From: Paracoccus homiensis
GTDB lineage: Bacteria > Pseudomonadota > Alphaproteobacteria > Rhodobacterales > Rhodobacteraceae
DNA: 64,000 nt
Reading direction: 5' to 3'
Assembly (NCBI RefSeq): GCF_900111675.1
Contig: NZ_FOHO01000007.1
Location: 62,001-126,000 of the forward strand
The notes below the pieces were generated by a model that worked only from the letters and a program-made list of their open reading frames with translations, ran no database searches and was not told the origin of the DNA. The first letter of the stretch is position 1. Each line of letters opens with the position of its first letter. This document shows positions 45,764 to 54,237 of this stretch, one piece after another. Position numbers and translations under genes: made by a program.

Positions 45764-46617
45764 GCCATTGCCTCCGCGAGCGCGGCGTCAAAGGCAGCGC
45801 GGTTGGCGACCACGACCGGGACTTCGTGGGGGTTGTCCAGCTTGTCTGCGACATCTAAACGGAGACGCTTCAGGAAGTAGTAGAGCAGCGCCTTTCGCAC
45901 CATGACTTCGGTGCGCCCGTTCGTCATTTCATAATCTTGAGCGATGATCGATCGCTGGCTCTCGCTCAGGGCTGGATTCGGTGCGAGCGCCACCACGAAG
46001 CGATCATGCCAAAGCTTGTCGTCATTCGCGGACGCGCCGGATAGTCCTTGCTTTCGGGTCTTCATGCATCGCGAGAGGATGAAGTCCTTGAACTTGTGGT
46101 CGATGTGACAGAAGGCACGGATATGCCAGCGCAGTCCGTCATTGCCGAGAGCGTGGGGAGAAATCCGCCTCCACTCGGGGCTGGGCTTCTTGGCACTCAT
46201 CGACTGGTAGAAGACCTCGATGGAATGGCCTTCTCTAATGGCCTTGAGCACATCGCGAAGGACGTCGGCCTCCACGCGCCGGTGTGGGATAGGCAGGGCA
46301 TCATGCTCGGGCGCCGATGCAAGCCAGGCTTCGGTTACACCAGACGCTCCTCCGTTAGTCTCGCGCAGATGCGCGAGGTACGTGGATGCATTGGGCTGCA
46401 TGAAAACAGGCTTGAAATCGTCCGCCGCTTTGTAGCGCTTGGCGCTCTTGTCGTAGATCAGATTTCCCGGTGCCTTCTCCTCGTAGAGTGTCAGGTCCTT
46501 TGAGGCCTGGGGCACGGACACGCCGAACTGGTCCACGATGTCGGCACGGTTGATCCCCCCCTCCCAAAAGAGGCGGAATTCAATGAACTCCAACCGTTTT
46601 TCGACACCCCAGCGCAT
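45760..46617 (-). CDS. WYL-domain transcriptional regulator (BrxR/CapW-like)
   Basis: A 285-residue regulator with an N-terminal winged helix (RWGVEKRLEFIEFRLFWEGGINRADIVDQFGVS), a WYL domain (about residues 110-190, with IEVFYQSMSAKKPSPEWRRISPHALG) and a C-terminal WCX part. This layout matches BrxR and CapW, repressors that control BREX, CBASS and other defence operons. The ATG at 46617 has GAGG 8 bases upstream and is preferred over earlier in-frame starts. It is the first gene of the hsdRMS-ATPase-PLD operon. An inverted repeat lies over the -10 box upstream. Confidence 0.88.
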   Translation of the reverse strand: MRWGVEKRLEFIEFRLFWEGGINRADIVDQFGVSVPQASKDLTLYEEKAPGNLIYDKSAKRYKAADDFKPVFMQPNASTYLAHLRETNGGASGVTEAWLASAPEHDALPIPHRRVEADVLRDVLKAIREGHSIEVFYQSMSAKKPSPEWRRISPHALGNDGLRWHIRAFCHIDHKFKDFILSRCMKTRKQGLSGASANDDKLWHDRFVVALAPNPALSESQRSIIAQDYEMTNGRTEVMVRKALLYYFLKRLRLDVADKLDNPHEVPVVVANRAAFDAALAEAMA

Positions 46618-46675
46618 TGCAGGTCCTCGTTGAGCAGGTGGGACGAGAGCGCCCACCAGAATCGTTTGATGATGG

Positions 46676-46706
46676 GTATATAAACTATACGAATTTTGGC
46701 GATCAA
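46676..46706 (-). promoter_or_regulatory. Promoter and candidate operator of the WYL-hsd operon
   Basis: On the minus strand, TTGATC (46706-46701) and TTATAT (46683-46678) are 17 bases apart. The inverted repeat GTATA-N5-TATAC (46676-46690) overlaps the -10 box. It is a likely binding site for the WYL repressor encoded just downstream. Confidence 0.68.
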
Positions 46707-46734
46707 CCCCTCGCGTGAACTTTTCAGGTGGAGT

Positions 46735-47133
46735 TCAAGCGTCGGTGTCGACCTGAAGGCGCTGAAGCTGCTCGTTCCACGCTGCAGGACAAGGTTCCAG
46801 CACGCGCGCCAGCGTCAACTCCGGCCCCTGCTTCCCATCCAGGATAGCCTCAACGATGTCGGGCGCGAGAAGTGTCAGGCGCAGGACGCGGGTCATGTAG
46901 GAGGGCGCGATGCCCTCCCGCTCGGCCAGTTCGGCGATGGTAGCGTACTCACCCGACTCCAGCATCCGTTTCCAGCGGAACGCGCGTGCCAGCGCCTTGA
47001 CGAGCGTGTTGTCCGTTCGCCGCGGTTGCGCGGCACCCTCCGGCAACTGCATCTCCTTCCGCCCGCCGCGCTTCACGATGCGGAACGGGACGTGGAGTGT
47101 CACGGTGTTGGGGACTGGCGCGCCGCGTGTCAC
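46735..47133 (-). CDS. Small HTH-like protein downstream of the recombinase
   Basis: A 132-residue protein. I place the start at a GTG (47133) that overlaps the recombinase stop as GTGA and has GGAG upstream. The central part (YATIAELAEREGIAPSYMTRVLRLTLLAP) reads as a helix-turn-helix. The N-terminal half is basic. Similar small genes often follow large serine recombinases in alphaproteobacterial prophages; a role as a recombination accessory or directionality factor is only a guess. Confidence 0.65.
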   Translation of the reverse strand: MTRGAPVPNTVTLHVPFRIVKRGGRKEMQLPEGAAQPRRTDNTLVKALARAFRWKRMLESGEYATIAELAEREGIAPSYMTRVLRLTLLAPDIVEAILDGKQGPELTLARVLEPCPAAWNEQLQRLQVDTDA

Positions 47134-48455
47134 GCAGCTTCTCCAATTCCACCTACCAGCATCTCGCGTGCTAGACCGCCGAGGCCGTCGACGCGCAGCC
47201 GGACGTTCAACCCGTTTGTGCCGATGTCGACGCGCTCGACCAGCAATGTCACGATGCGTGCCTGCTCGGCGGGGAAGAGTTCGTCCCACAGCGGATCGAG
47301 CTGCTGCAAGGCCATGCGAGCGTTGGCTTCGGTGATGTCGTCGGCGTGGGTACGCGCTGCCTTCCATGTCCCTGCAACAATCTCCGGCTGGCGGAAGACG
47401 GCCTGCAACTGATCAATGACGGCCGCCTCGATCTCGCCTGCGGGCACGCGGCCGACCGAGCAAGATCCAGCGCCGTGCTTCAGCACCGTCTGGCTGACGT
47501 AGTAGCGGTAGAGCCTGTCGCCCTTGCGCGTGTGCGTCGGCGAGAAGGCCGCGCCATCTGGCCCGTATAGCAGCCCCTTCAGCAGCGCCGGCGTCTCGGC
47601 GCGTGTGCGGGCCGCGCGTTTGCGCGGGCTTTCCTGCAGGATCGCGTGCACCCGGTCCCACGTCTCGCGATCGATGATCGCGTCATGCTCGCCGGGATAG
47701 CTGTCGCCCTTGTGGACCGCCTCGCCGATGTATGCGCGGTTACTGAGCATCCGGTAGATGTATTTCTTGTCGATGCGGTTGCCGCGCGGCGTCCGAATGC
47801 CGCGCGCACCGACCTCGCGCGCCAGTTCCGTGCAGGAGCCGATCTCGAGGAAGCGGGCGAAGATCCAACGCACATGCGCGGCGGCCTCTTCGTCAATGAC
47901 CAGCTTCCGGTTCTCGACGCGATAGCCGTAGGGCGGGACGCCGCCCATCCACATACCCTTCTTGCGGCTGGCGGCGACCTTGTCGCGGATGCGCTCGGCA
48001 GTCACCTCGCGCTCGAACTGGGCGAAGCTGAGCAGGATGTTCAGCGTCAGCCGCCCCATCGACGTGGTGGTGTTGAACGACTGCGTGACCGAGACGAACG
48101 TCACGCCGTTCCGGTCGAACACCTCGACCAGCTTGGCGAAGTCGGCGAGCGACCGGCTGAGGCGGTCGATCTTGTAGACCACGACCACGTCGACCAGCCC
48201 GTCCTCGATGTCCTCCAGCAGCCGCTTCAGGCCGGGCCGTTCCAGCGTGCCGCCCGAGATGCCGCCGTCGTCATACTGATCGCGGACCAGCACCCAGCCC
48301 TCGGACCGCTGGCTGGCGATGTATGCCTCGCAGGCCTCCCGCTGGACGTGGAGCGAGTTGAACTCCTGCTCCAGTCCTTCCTCGGAGGATTTCCGGGTGT
48401 AGACGGCACACCGCAGCTTGCGGACGACCTTCGATTTTTCCGGCGACTTCGTCAT
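47130..48455 (-). CDS. Large serine recombinase
   Basis: A 441-residue site-specific recombinase. The N-terminal resolvase domain (residues 1-160) starts with RCAVYTRKSSEEG, with Ser23 as the likely nucleophile, and has the DRLSRS and FEREVTAERIRDKVAA motifs. A recombinase domain follows (about 170-290), then a zinc-ribbon region (with GSCSVGRVPAGEIE) that lacks a full Cys set. It could integrate the neighbouring phage-like DNA without host factors. Its att sites are not evident. Overlaps of 4 bases join it to both neighbours. Confidence 0.9.
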   Translation of the reverse strand: MTKSPEKSKVVRKLRCAVYTRKSSEEGLEQEFNSLHVQREACEAYIASQRSEGWVLVRDQYDDGGISGGTLERPGLKRLLEDIEDGLVDVVVVYKIDRLSRSLADFAKLVEVFDRNGVTFVSVTQSFNTTTSMGRLTLNILLSFAQFEREVTAERIRDKVAASRKKGMWMGGVPPYGYRVENRKLVIDEEAAAHVRWIFARFLEIGSCTELAREVGARGIRTPRGNRIDKKYIYRMLSNRAYIGEAVHKGDSYPGEHDAIIDRETWDRVHAILQESPRKRAARTRAETPALLKGLLYGPDGAAFSPTHTRKGDRLYRYYVSQTVLKHGAGSCSVGRVPAGEIEAAVIDQLQAVFRQPEIVAGTWKAARTHADDITEANARMALQQLDPLWDELFPAEQARIVTLLVERVDIGTNGLNVRLRVDGLGGLAREMLVGGIGEAA

Positions 48456-48907
48456 GTCCGCCCCCTGTGGTTCTTCAGCCCGAAGAAGGTCCACCCATTC
48501 CAGCGCGTGCCGGTGATGGCGCGCGCGATGGCGGACAGCGACTTGTACGGCCGACCTTGCCACTCGAAGCCGTCGGTCGTGACGGTGACGACCTGCTCGA
48601 CACCCTGCCATTCGCGCAGCAGCCGCGTGCCGGTGATCGGGCGGTCGCGGTCGAGACGTATGCCGCGCTTCTTCTTTTCGCCGCCGTCGAGTTCCTCGCC
48701 CAGCCGCTCCAGCCGCCGGATCGTCTCGGGCTTCAACCCGCCATAGGCCAGTTCCTGGATGCGGTAAGCCAAGCGGCTTTCCAGGTAGCGCCGGTTGAAC
48801 GGCGGCGGCTCGCTGTCGAAAAGCTCGCGCCACTGGCTCTTCAGGTCGGGCGTCGGCGTGGTCTTCAGCGCGGCGAGGCGCGCGGGGATGGGATCGGGCT
48901 TGTTCAT
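48452..48907 (-). CDS. DUF2924 protein
   Basis: A 151-residue protein with the DUF2924 pattern: RRYLESRLAYRIQELAYGGL, then LLREWQGVEQVVTVTTDGFEWQGRPYKSLSAIARAITGTRWNGWTFFGL. The last block resembles a small DNA-binding winged fold. It regularly lies next to large serine recombinases. Start at 48907 after CGGAG; the stop overlaps the recombinase start (ATGA). Function is unknown; a recombinase partner is plausible. Confidence 0.78.
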   Translation of the reverse strand: MNKPDPIPARLAALKTTPTPDLKSQWRELFDSEPPPFNRRYLESRLAYRIQELAYGGLKPETIRRLERLGEELDGGEKKKRGIRLDRDRPITGTRLLREWQGVEQVVTVTTDGFEWQGRPYKSLSAIARAITGTRWNGWTFFGLKNHRGRT

Positions 48908-49107
48908 GCGTTTCTCCGTTGAGTTGGAGTTGCATGACGGCATTGGTCGGGCGGATAGTGTAGGCAACTTTCTCCAGTATCGTCAGATACTTCGCCCTTC
49001 TCCCGCATGCGCAACCGAACAAGCCCGAGCGCCAACAGGCCGCAGAGCTCGGCGCGGCGCTCGGCGGGCGTCATGTGGTCGGGAGGGAGCGGGTTCGGGC
49101 GTTTCAT
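48904..49107 (-). CDS. Small conserved-type protein upstream of DUF2924
   Basis: A 67-residue reading frame beginning MKRPNPLPPDHMTPAERRAELCGLLALGLVRLRMR. It overlaps the next gene by 4 bases (ATGA) and appears to head the recombinase operon. Such short proteins are usual at this place in alphaproteobacterial prophages; no function is known. The frame extends upstream to 49146. Confidence 0.55.
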   Translation of the reverse strand: MKRPNPLPPDHMTPAERRAELCGLLALGLVRLRMREKGEVSDDTGESCLHYPPDQCRHATPTQRRNA

Positions 49108-49224
49108 GTCTCGGTGGCTATGCTCGGTGGTGTCGTTACCGATCAAAAGCCACCCAGCCGCCCGGGACAGGACATCTCAGACGAACGGAATGCAGAAATG
49201 CGAACAGGGAGAGAACATCAGGGC

Positions 49225-49253
49225 TTGCCGATCACGGATATGTCCATGATTAT
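49225..49253 (+). promoter_or_regulatory. Possible promoter of the 731-residue orphan gene
   Basis: TTGCCG (49225-49230) and GATTAT (49248-49253), 17 bases apart, 45 bases before the start codon. Confidence 0.45.
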
Positions 49254-49298
49254 CGTGGGTTGAATCAATCGAGAGCAGTTGTTCATTGAGGTGAGTTC

Positions 49299-51494
49299 AT
49301 GGCGCGGAGGAAGAGCGAATTCGGACCGAACCTCGGGAGTATCCTTCAGGGCGCCCCCGCTGCGCTGGTCCGGCAGTTTCTCGCCAGCTTCAAACGGCCC
49401 GACGACACTCTTCTCGCTCCCCCCGAAATCACTGAGGGCACGACCGATGATCAGGGCAAGGCAGCGCTGAGTGCGTACCTGCGTTCGGAGGACAAGGAAA
49501 TCATCGGGCTACTTGAGGGCATCGCTGGCGCTCTGCTCGACATGGGCCAGGACAAGGGAGCGACCTCACTCGAAACGGTTGCGGGCCAACGGCTGCAGAA
49601 TGTCGACTACGACCAGTATGAGTCCCAGCCTGACCTGCTGTGTAAGAGCATCTGGATGCGCACGGTCTTCCCGATGCACTTCCACGACGCCCAGAGCTTC
49701 TATGCCGCGCGGCGCTATCGAGAACGGCGGACGTACTACACATGCTGCGAAGTGGACTTCGACCACGCTTCTGTTGCCGACACAGACGGAATTCCTGACG
49801 AGAAGCTCTGTGACGCTGTTCAGGAAGCTCTGGGACTGAAGGGCAAGGTCACCGCGTCCGTCCTCGAATTGCCCGAGACCGCCAACTATCCGCCGTCCTT
49901 CATGGTCGCCCTGCGCCATCCCGGGCCCCTGTCGAGTATCGACAATCATCGCGAGGAAGGGGGCTGGACCGTCCATTACTACAGGCCCTCGCATGAGGCT
50001 GTCCTGATCTACACACCCCAGCTGAAGAAAATCGAGGTCGCGTCTGCCAGCAGCGACGTTCGCGAAAAGACCTCTAAGGTCTTCGCGGAGGTCGTTCTAG
50101 GGCGCCCGCCGTCGGCCAAGCCGTTGACCCGCCGGGAATTCAACCTCGAACGCTTCAGGTCTTCCTTCGATCTGGATTGTCCGGATCTCGAGGACGTCGA
50201 GATCACGATGGCGGCGGTAGTCGAGGCCGAGGTCCGCCTCGGCTCGTGGGGCCGAAGACTGAATATCAAGGTGACCATAAAGGACAAGATGGAGGACGTT
50301 GTCCGGAAATACGTCTCCAATTCAGCCAACCTAATCCGGAGTTTCGGCTTCACAAAAATCGCCATCGCAATTGGTTACACCCGTCGATCGGACGGAAAGG
50401 AGGGAACCTTCCGGGTCTCGATCTCGGATGGCAGCAGTTCGGACGTGCAGAGCATGCGCGATCCGTTCCTTCGGGACCTCGGGTTCCGACTGCTCGAACA
50501 CTGGGGTCTTACGCAGAACCTGCGGACACTCACCGATCAGGAACGGGCGCAGTGGTTCGGCTTTCTGCTGTCGCTGTACGACCTGCCCGGCGACACTGTC
50601 GCAGGTTCTTTCTTCAACTCCGCGGGCGTCGATCCAGCGCGCCTGGTCAGTGCGAGATTGATTGCCCGCAAAGGGCGGCAGGTGATTGGGCTCGCCGAGG
50701 ATGACGATGAGGTTGTCGAAGTTGAGCAGCAAACGGGTCCGGAGCCAGGGACGGTTCGACAAACCGGTTCCTTTGGGGAGGCGGACGGATTGCGTCTTGA
50801 CACCAATGCGATCGAGTACGGGATTGATCGAGCATGGCTCGCCGAAACCATCCTCAAGGCGATAGCTGGCTCTCTCGGCATCAGGAACATCGAAACCATC
50901 AATGAGTTCCTCGTCTCGCTTGGGTCGATGGCACTGGGTGAGCGAAAGGTCCCGCTTTACCTCGCGCGCCGCCTTGCCGATCTGAAAGCCCGCGAGAGTG
51001 TGGAGACTACGCTTCGGTCGCGGCATACAGCGGGTCCCGGTCTCGTACTCGCCGTTTCCGATGAGCCGCCGCAATTCCTCGGGCCGAACGTCGTTATCGC
51101 GCTGCGCGACCTGCTGCTGAACGACGGAAGCCTCGGCGATCTGGACCGAGAGGAAATGGCCCGGCGCTTCGAGGCAAACCGAACGCTGGCGACCTCTGCG
51201 CAAGTCGCTCAGGTTGTGCGACACACGCCTCGCTCTGCGACGCTCATCATCCCTGGTCTCGAGCCGCTCCCGCTCGACGGCGCGGGCCAGATCCAACTCT
51301 TCGAAAGCCTTGTTGAAGCGGCGACCGATGGCACAGGCCAGCGGCTGACCAAGGTCCTGATGGACGGGATGGGGTCCGACAATCCCAGACAGCTGTTCTC
51401 TTCCGGCGCATGGGCGAAGGCGCATCCGACTTACATCCGGCACGGCTCAAGCAATCGCTATTGGCGTCTCGGCGAGGCGACCGACACCGCGTGA
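49299..51494 (+). CDS. Large protein of unknown function
   Basis: A 731-residue protein I cannot assign. It is cytosolic by composition, with no signal peptide or clear membrane segment. Visible parts are a helical N-terminal region and a Tyr/Arg/Cys-rich block near residues 118-150 (MHFHDAQSFYAARRYRERR). An acidic, Gln/Glu-rich linker lies near 470-500 (DDDEVVEVEQQTGPEPG). The helical C-terminal region includes LNDGSLGDLDREEMARRFEANR. Its GC content is lower than that of the phage genes that follow, and it has its own promoter. It diverges from the recombinase unit. The place between recombinase and replication module is one where phages carry cargo, so a defence or lysogenic-conversion role is possible. 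Confidence 0.7.
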   Translation: MARRKSEFGPNLGSILQGAPAALVRQFLASFKRPDDTLLAPPEITEGTTDDQGKAALSAYLRSEDKEIIGLLEGIAGALLDMGQDKGATSLETVAGQRLQNVDYDQYESQPDLLCKSIWMRTVFPMHFHDAQSFYAARRYRERRTYYTCCEVDFDHASVADTDGIPDEKLCDAVQEALGLKGKVTASVLELPETANYPPSFMVALRHPGPLSSIDNHREEGGWTVHYYRPSHEAVLIYTPQLKKIEVASASSDVREKTSKVFAEVVLGRPPSAKPLTRREFNLERFRSSFDLDCPDLEDVEITMAAVVEAEVRLGSWGRRLNIKVTIKDKMEDVVRKYVSNSANLIRSFGFTKIAIAIGYTRRSDGKEGTFRVSISDGSSSDVQSMRDPFLRDLGFRLLEHWGLTQNLRTLTDQERAQWFGFLLSLYDLPGDTVAGSFFNSAGVDPARLVSARLIARKGRQVIGLAEDDDEVVEVEQQTGPEPGTVRQTGSFGEADGLRLDTNAIEYGIDRAWLAETILKAIAGSLGIRNIETINEFLVSLGSMALGERKVPLYLARRLADLKARESVETTLRSRHTAGPGLVLAVSDEPPQFLGPNVVIALRDLLLNDGSLGDLDREEMARRFEANRTLATSAQVAQVVRHTPRSATLIIPGLEPLPLDGAGQIQLFESLVEAATDGTGQRLTKVLMDGMGSDNPRQLFSSGAWAKAHPTYIRHGSSNRYWRLGEATDTA

Positions 51495-51578
51495 TCTAGA
51501 GTTCATCTAGGGTTTCGGGCGGGACGGTCTAACAAACCGCTGATTATTGGAAGGGCTCCACATCAGAGGAGCACTTCC

Positions 51579-51824
51579 ATGCCGACTCCCTTTCCCTTGC
51601 GCCAGGCAGCCCCGACGAGCTGGGCCGGCGCCGCGACGACCAAACCCACCACCACCAACTCGGAATGGCGCTGCACGCGCTGTGAAAAGCTGCTCGGCGT
51701 CTGCCGGGACGGCCGCATGCACCTGCGCTTCGCGCGGGGGCACGAGTATCTCGTGGGCTTCCCGGTTCAGGCCACCTGCCGCGGCTGCGGCACGCTGAAC
51801 AACGCGACCGCACCCGCGCGCTGA
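51579..51824 (+). CDS. Com-like zinc-finger protein
   Basis: An 81-residue protein with CTRCEKLLGV near the middle and CRGCGTLNNA at the end, two CxxC knuckles about 37 residues apart. This matches the phage Mu Com family, which binds RNA and activates translation of the mom modification gene. AGAGGAG precedes the ATG. A DNA methyltransferase gene lies downstream at 62315, but a regulatory link is speculation. Confidence 0.7.
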   Translation: MPTPFPLRQAAPTSWAGAATTKPTTTNSEWRCTRCEKLLGVCRDGRMHLRFARGHEYLVGFPVQATCRGCGTLNNATAPAR

Positions 51825-51894
51825 GGCGCACATTCACCCAACCCCCTGAAATCGCAGAGACGCGCGACGTCCTGACCTGGCCACGAGAAGGCGC

Positions 51895-51923
51895 CGGACG
51901 CCTGGCCGCAAGGCAGGCGTCCG
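51895..51923 (+). promoter_or_regulatory. Hairpin abutting the start of the sigma-like gene
   Basis: Perfect 10-bp arms CGGACGCCTG (51895-51904) and CAGGCGTCCG (51914-51923), capped by GCAA. The 3' arm runs up to the ATG at 51924 and includes the only ribosome-site-like bases (AGGCG), so folding would block initiation there. Confidence 0.6.
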
Positions 51924-52646
51924 ATGTCCTTCGCGTGGCACGAGATCCGTGATCACCTCATGCATTCATCCACGAACCTTCACTTCCAGCGCAGTTTCGA
52001 CGCCGTCCGGCGTGCGCAGACCGCCCTCGCACCGTTCCGGGATCCGGCGGCCCTGCTGGACGGGCTGCACCGCACGCCCGGCGATCCGGCCCGAAAGAAC
52101 GTGATCCTCTCCGCGCTGGTCGGGGCGGCTCAGGGCGACGGGCCCGCGTCCGACTGCGCCCTGACGCTGCTGTTGCTGGCGCTCTGGCCCGGCCTCGACG
52201 CCATACGACGCCGGTCGCTCTGGCGCAGGCTCGGCAGCGCCGACGAAGTCGCGTCCGACGTACTGGCGCGCACCACCGAGGCTGTCCGCGGACTCGACCT
52301 CGGCCGCGTCAACTGGATCGCGGCCACGGTGCTGCGCAACGTCGAGCGCGACATGATCCGCGTGCGCCAGCGCGACCAGGCACGCGAACAGCTCGCCAGC
52401 GGCGCCGACCCCGACGAGGTGGCGGACAGCGGCGACAGCGGGATCGGCGCGGACGGGTACGCACGGCTGAACGGCGCCGTGCGGAAGCTGCTCGGCGATG
52501 ACGCCCTGCTGGTGATCCGCGTGGCGATCGAGGGTTTCTCGCAAGCCGAGGCGGGAGCCGAACTGGGCCTGACCGAGGCCGCAGCCCGCAAGCGGTACCA
52601 ACGCGCGATGCGCCGCCTGCACGACGCCCTCCAGGAAATCCCCTGA
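51924..52646 (+). CDS. Sigma-70 region 4-like regulator of the phage module
   Basis: A 240-residue protein whose C terminus (LLVIRVAIEGFSQAEAGAELGLTEAAARKRYQRAMRRLHDAL) is a sigma region 4 helix-turn-helix. The middle (LLLLALWPGLDAIRRRSLWRR and DLGRVNWIAATVLRNVERDMIR) could be a shortened region 2. It may act as an alternative sigma factor or activator for the phage genes downstream. The start is either the ATG at 51924, directly after a hairpin, or the ATG at 51960. Confidence 0.68.
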   Translation: MSFAWHEIRDHLMHSSTNLHFQRSFDAVRRAQTALAPFRDPAALLDGLHRTPGDPARKNVILSALVGAAQGDGPASDCALTLLLLALWPGLDAIRRRSLWRRLGSADEVASDVLARTTEAVRGLDLGRVNWIAATVLRNVERDMIRVRQRDQAREQLASGADPDEVADSGDSGIGADGYARLNGAVRKLLGDDALLVIRVAIEGFSQAEAGAELGLTEAAARKRYQRAMRRLHDALQEIP

Positions 52647-52651
52647 GCCGA

Positions 52652-52685
52652 TGTCCCGATCCGGCGCCGCTGGTGGCTTTTCCCA
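52652..52685 (+). repeat. Repeated upstream element, copy A
   Basis: TGTCCCGATCCGG then CGCCG and GGTGGCTTTTCCC, 79 bases before the ATG at 52731. It is nearly matched at 54156; the core also occurs at 60700. Confidence 0.65.
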
Positions 52686-52730
52686 TTCGAGCGCCCCGAG
52701 CGCCTTCCCTCCAACCGAAAGCAGACACGC

Positions 52731-52925
52731 ATGAACCGCACTGCCGATCTGTCGCTCGAGGATTTCAGGCGTCTTCCGGGGCTCTATCGCCGCTGGGAGC
52801 TGACCGAGGTCTGCGAGCCCAACCGCAACTATCAGATCGAGGACGCCGGCACCCACGCCGACGGGACGCCGCTCCTGGCGATCTACGTCGCCGAGCCCGC
52901 GCCCGACGTCCGCGAGGCCGCCTGA
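52731..52925 (+). CDS. Small phage protein of unknown function
   Basis: A 64-residue acidic protein (MNRTADLSLEDFRRLPGLYRRWELTEV). No domain is recognised. Its stop overlaps the next ATG (TGATG), so the two are coupled. Confidence 0.6.
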   Translation: MNRTADLSLEDFRRLPGLYRRWELTEVCEPNRNYQIEDAGTHADGTPLLAIYVAEPAPDVREAA

Positions 52926-53260
52926 TGCGCCTCCTCGATCACCTCATCCCACGGAGAACCGCCATGCCGGACCAGCCGGACGACATCACCCGTCTTCGCG
53001 CGGCGAGCTACGCCCTCGAAGACCTCCCCGAAACCATCGCCTTCCCGCAACGCCCCGGTGACGAGCCGCGCGAGCCGCTGCCGGTCGCCGAGGCGACCGT
53101 CGACGAGATCGCCTTCGCGATCGTGGAGGCGGAGCGCGAGAGCACGGCCGCCTACCGACGCGCCGATGCGCTGAAGCGGCTCTACAAGCTCGCCCGCGAG
53201 GCGGGGTGCATCGGCGCCGATCGCGCCGCCACGGCGGTGATGAAGAAGGAGGGCCAGTGA
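52925..53260 (+). CDS. Small phage protein of unknown function
   Basis: A 111-residue protein. The C-terminal half (VDEIAFAIVEAERESTAAYRRADALKRLYKLAREAG) is a long helix with coiled-coil character. The stop overlaps the ATPase start (TGATG). Alternative start: ATG at 52964 (MPDQPDDITRLR). Confidence 0.6.
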   Translation: MRLLDHLIPRRTAMPDQPDDITRLRAASYALEDLPETIAFPQRPGDEPREPLPVAEATVDEIAFAIVEAERESTAAYRRADALKRLYKLAREAGCIGADRAATAVMKKEGQ

Positions 53261-54135
53261 TGGCCCTTCCCATCATCGGCGCCGACGAACGGCTCGCGCA
53301 ACGCAAGGGCATCAAGGGCGTCATCTTCGGCCGGTCCGGCATCGGTAAGACCAGCCTGCTCTGGACGCTGAACGCCTCGACAACGCTCTTCCTCGATCTC
53401 GAGGCTGGCGACCTGGCGGTCGAGGGGCTGGAGATCGACACGCTCCGGCCCCGCACCTGGAAGGAATGCCGCGACTTCGCGGTGTTCATCGGCGGGCCGA
53501 ACCCGGCGCTGCGCGAGGACCAGCCCTACAGCCAGGCGCATTTCGACGAGGTCTGCGGGCGCTACGGCGACTCGGCGGTGATCGGGAAATACGAGACCGT
53601 CTTCATCGACTCGATCACCGTGGCCGGGCGGCTCTGCTTCCAGTGGTGCCGTGGGCAGCCCGAAGCGTTCTCCGAGAAGACCGGCAAGCCCGACATCCGC
53701 GGCGCCTACGGTCTGCATGGCCGCGAGATGATCGGCTGGCTGACCCACCTGCAGCACACGCGCGGCAAGCATGTCTGGTTCGTCGGCATCCTCGACGAGC
53801 GGCTCGACGACTTCAATCGCAAGGTCTTCCAGCCGCAGATCGACGGCTCGAAGACCGGGCTCGAGCTGCCCGGCATCGTCGACCAGGTCATCACCATGGC
53901 CGACATCCCGGACCCCGGCGGCCAGCCGCAGCGCACTTTCGTCTGCCAGACACTGAACCCCTGGGGCTATCCGGCCAAGGATCGCTCCGGTCGCCTCGAC
54001 AGGGTCGAGGCCCCGCATCTCGGACGGCTGATGGAGAAGATCCAGCGCCCCGCGGCGCCTGCCTCCGAACGTCTGACCTGGCCGCCGGTGACCCCGGCCG
54101 ATCCCGCGCCCGCGCAGGAGCCCGGCCATGGCTGA
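53260..54135 (+). CDS. Phage RecA-like ATPase, Sak4 type
   Basis: A 291-residue RecA-fold ATPase of the phage nucleotide-binding (AAA_24/Sak4) group. Walker A is GRSGIGKTSL at about residues 24-33 and Walker B is YETVFIDSITVAG at about 110-122; a Pro-rich tail follows. Sak4 proteins pair single strands during phage recombination, usually with a single-strand-binding protein. The next gene is a good candidate for that partner. Confidence 0.78.
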   Translation: MALPIIGADERLAQRKGIKGVIFGRSGIGKTSLLWTLNASTTLFLDLEAGDLAVEGLEIDTLRPRTWKECRDFAVFIGGPNPALREDQPYSQAHFDEVCGRYGDSAVIGKYETVFIDSITVAGRLCFQWCRGQPEAFSEKTGKPDIRGAYGLHGREMIGWLTHLQHTRGKHVWFVGILDERLDDFNRKVFQPQIDGSKTGLELPGIVDQVITMADIPDPGGQPQRTFVCQTLNPWGYPAKDRSGRLDRVEAPHLGRLMEKIQRPAAPASERLTWPPVTPADPAPAQEPGHG

Positions 54136-54155
54136 GCGCATCTCGCCATGCCCGG

Positions 54156-54189
54156 TGTCCCGATCCGGTCGCCGGGGTGGCTTTCCCCT
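54156..54189 (+). repeat. Repeated upstream element, copy B
   Basis: TGTCCCGATCCGG then TCGCCG and GGTGGCTTTCCCC, 82 bases before the ATG at 54238. It shares 13 leading bases with copy A at 52652. Confidence 0.65.
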
Positions 54190-54237
54190 TCTGACGCCGC
54201 TGCGCGTCCCATCCTGCAACAGATAAGGAGCCGCGCA

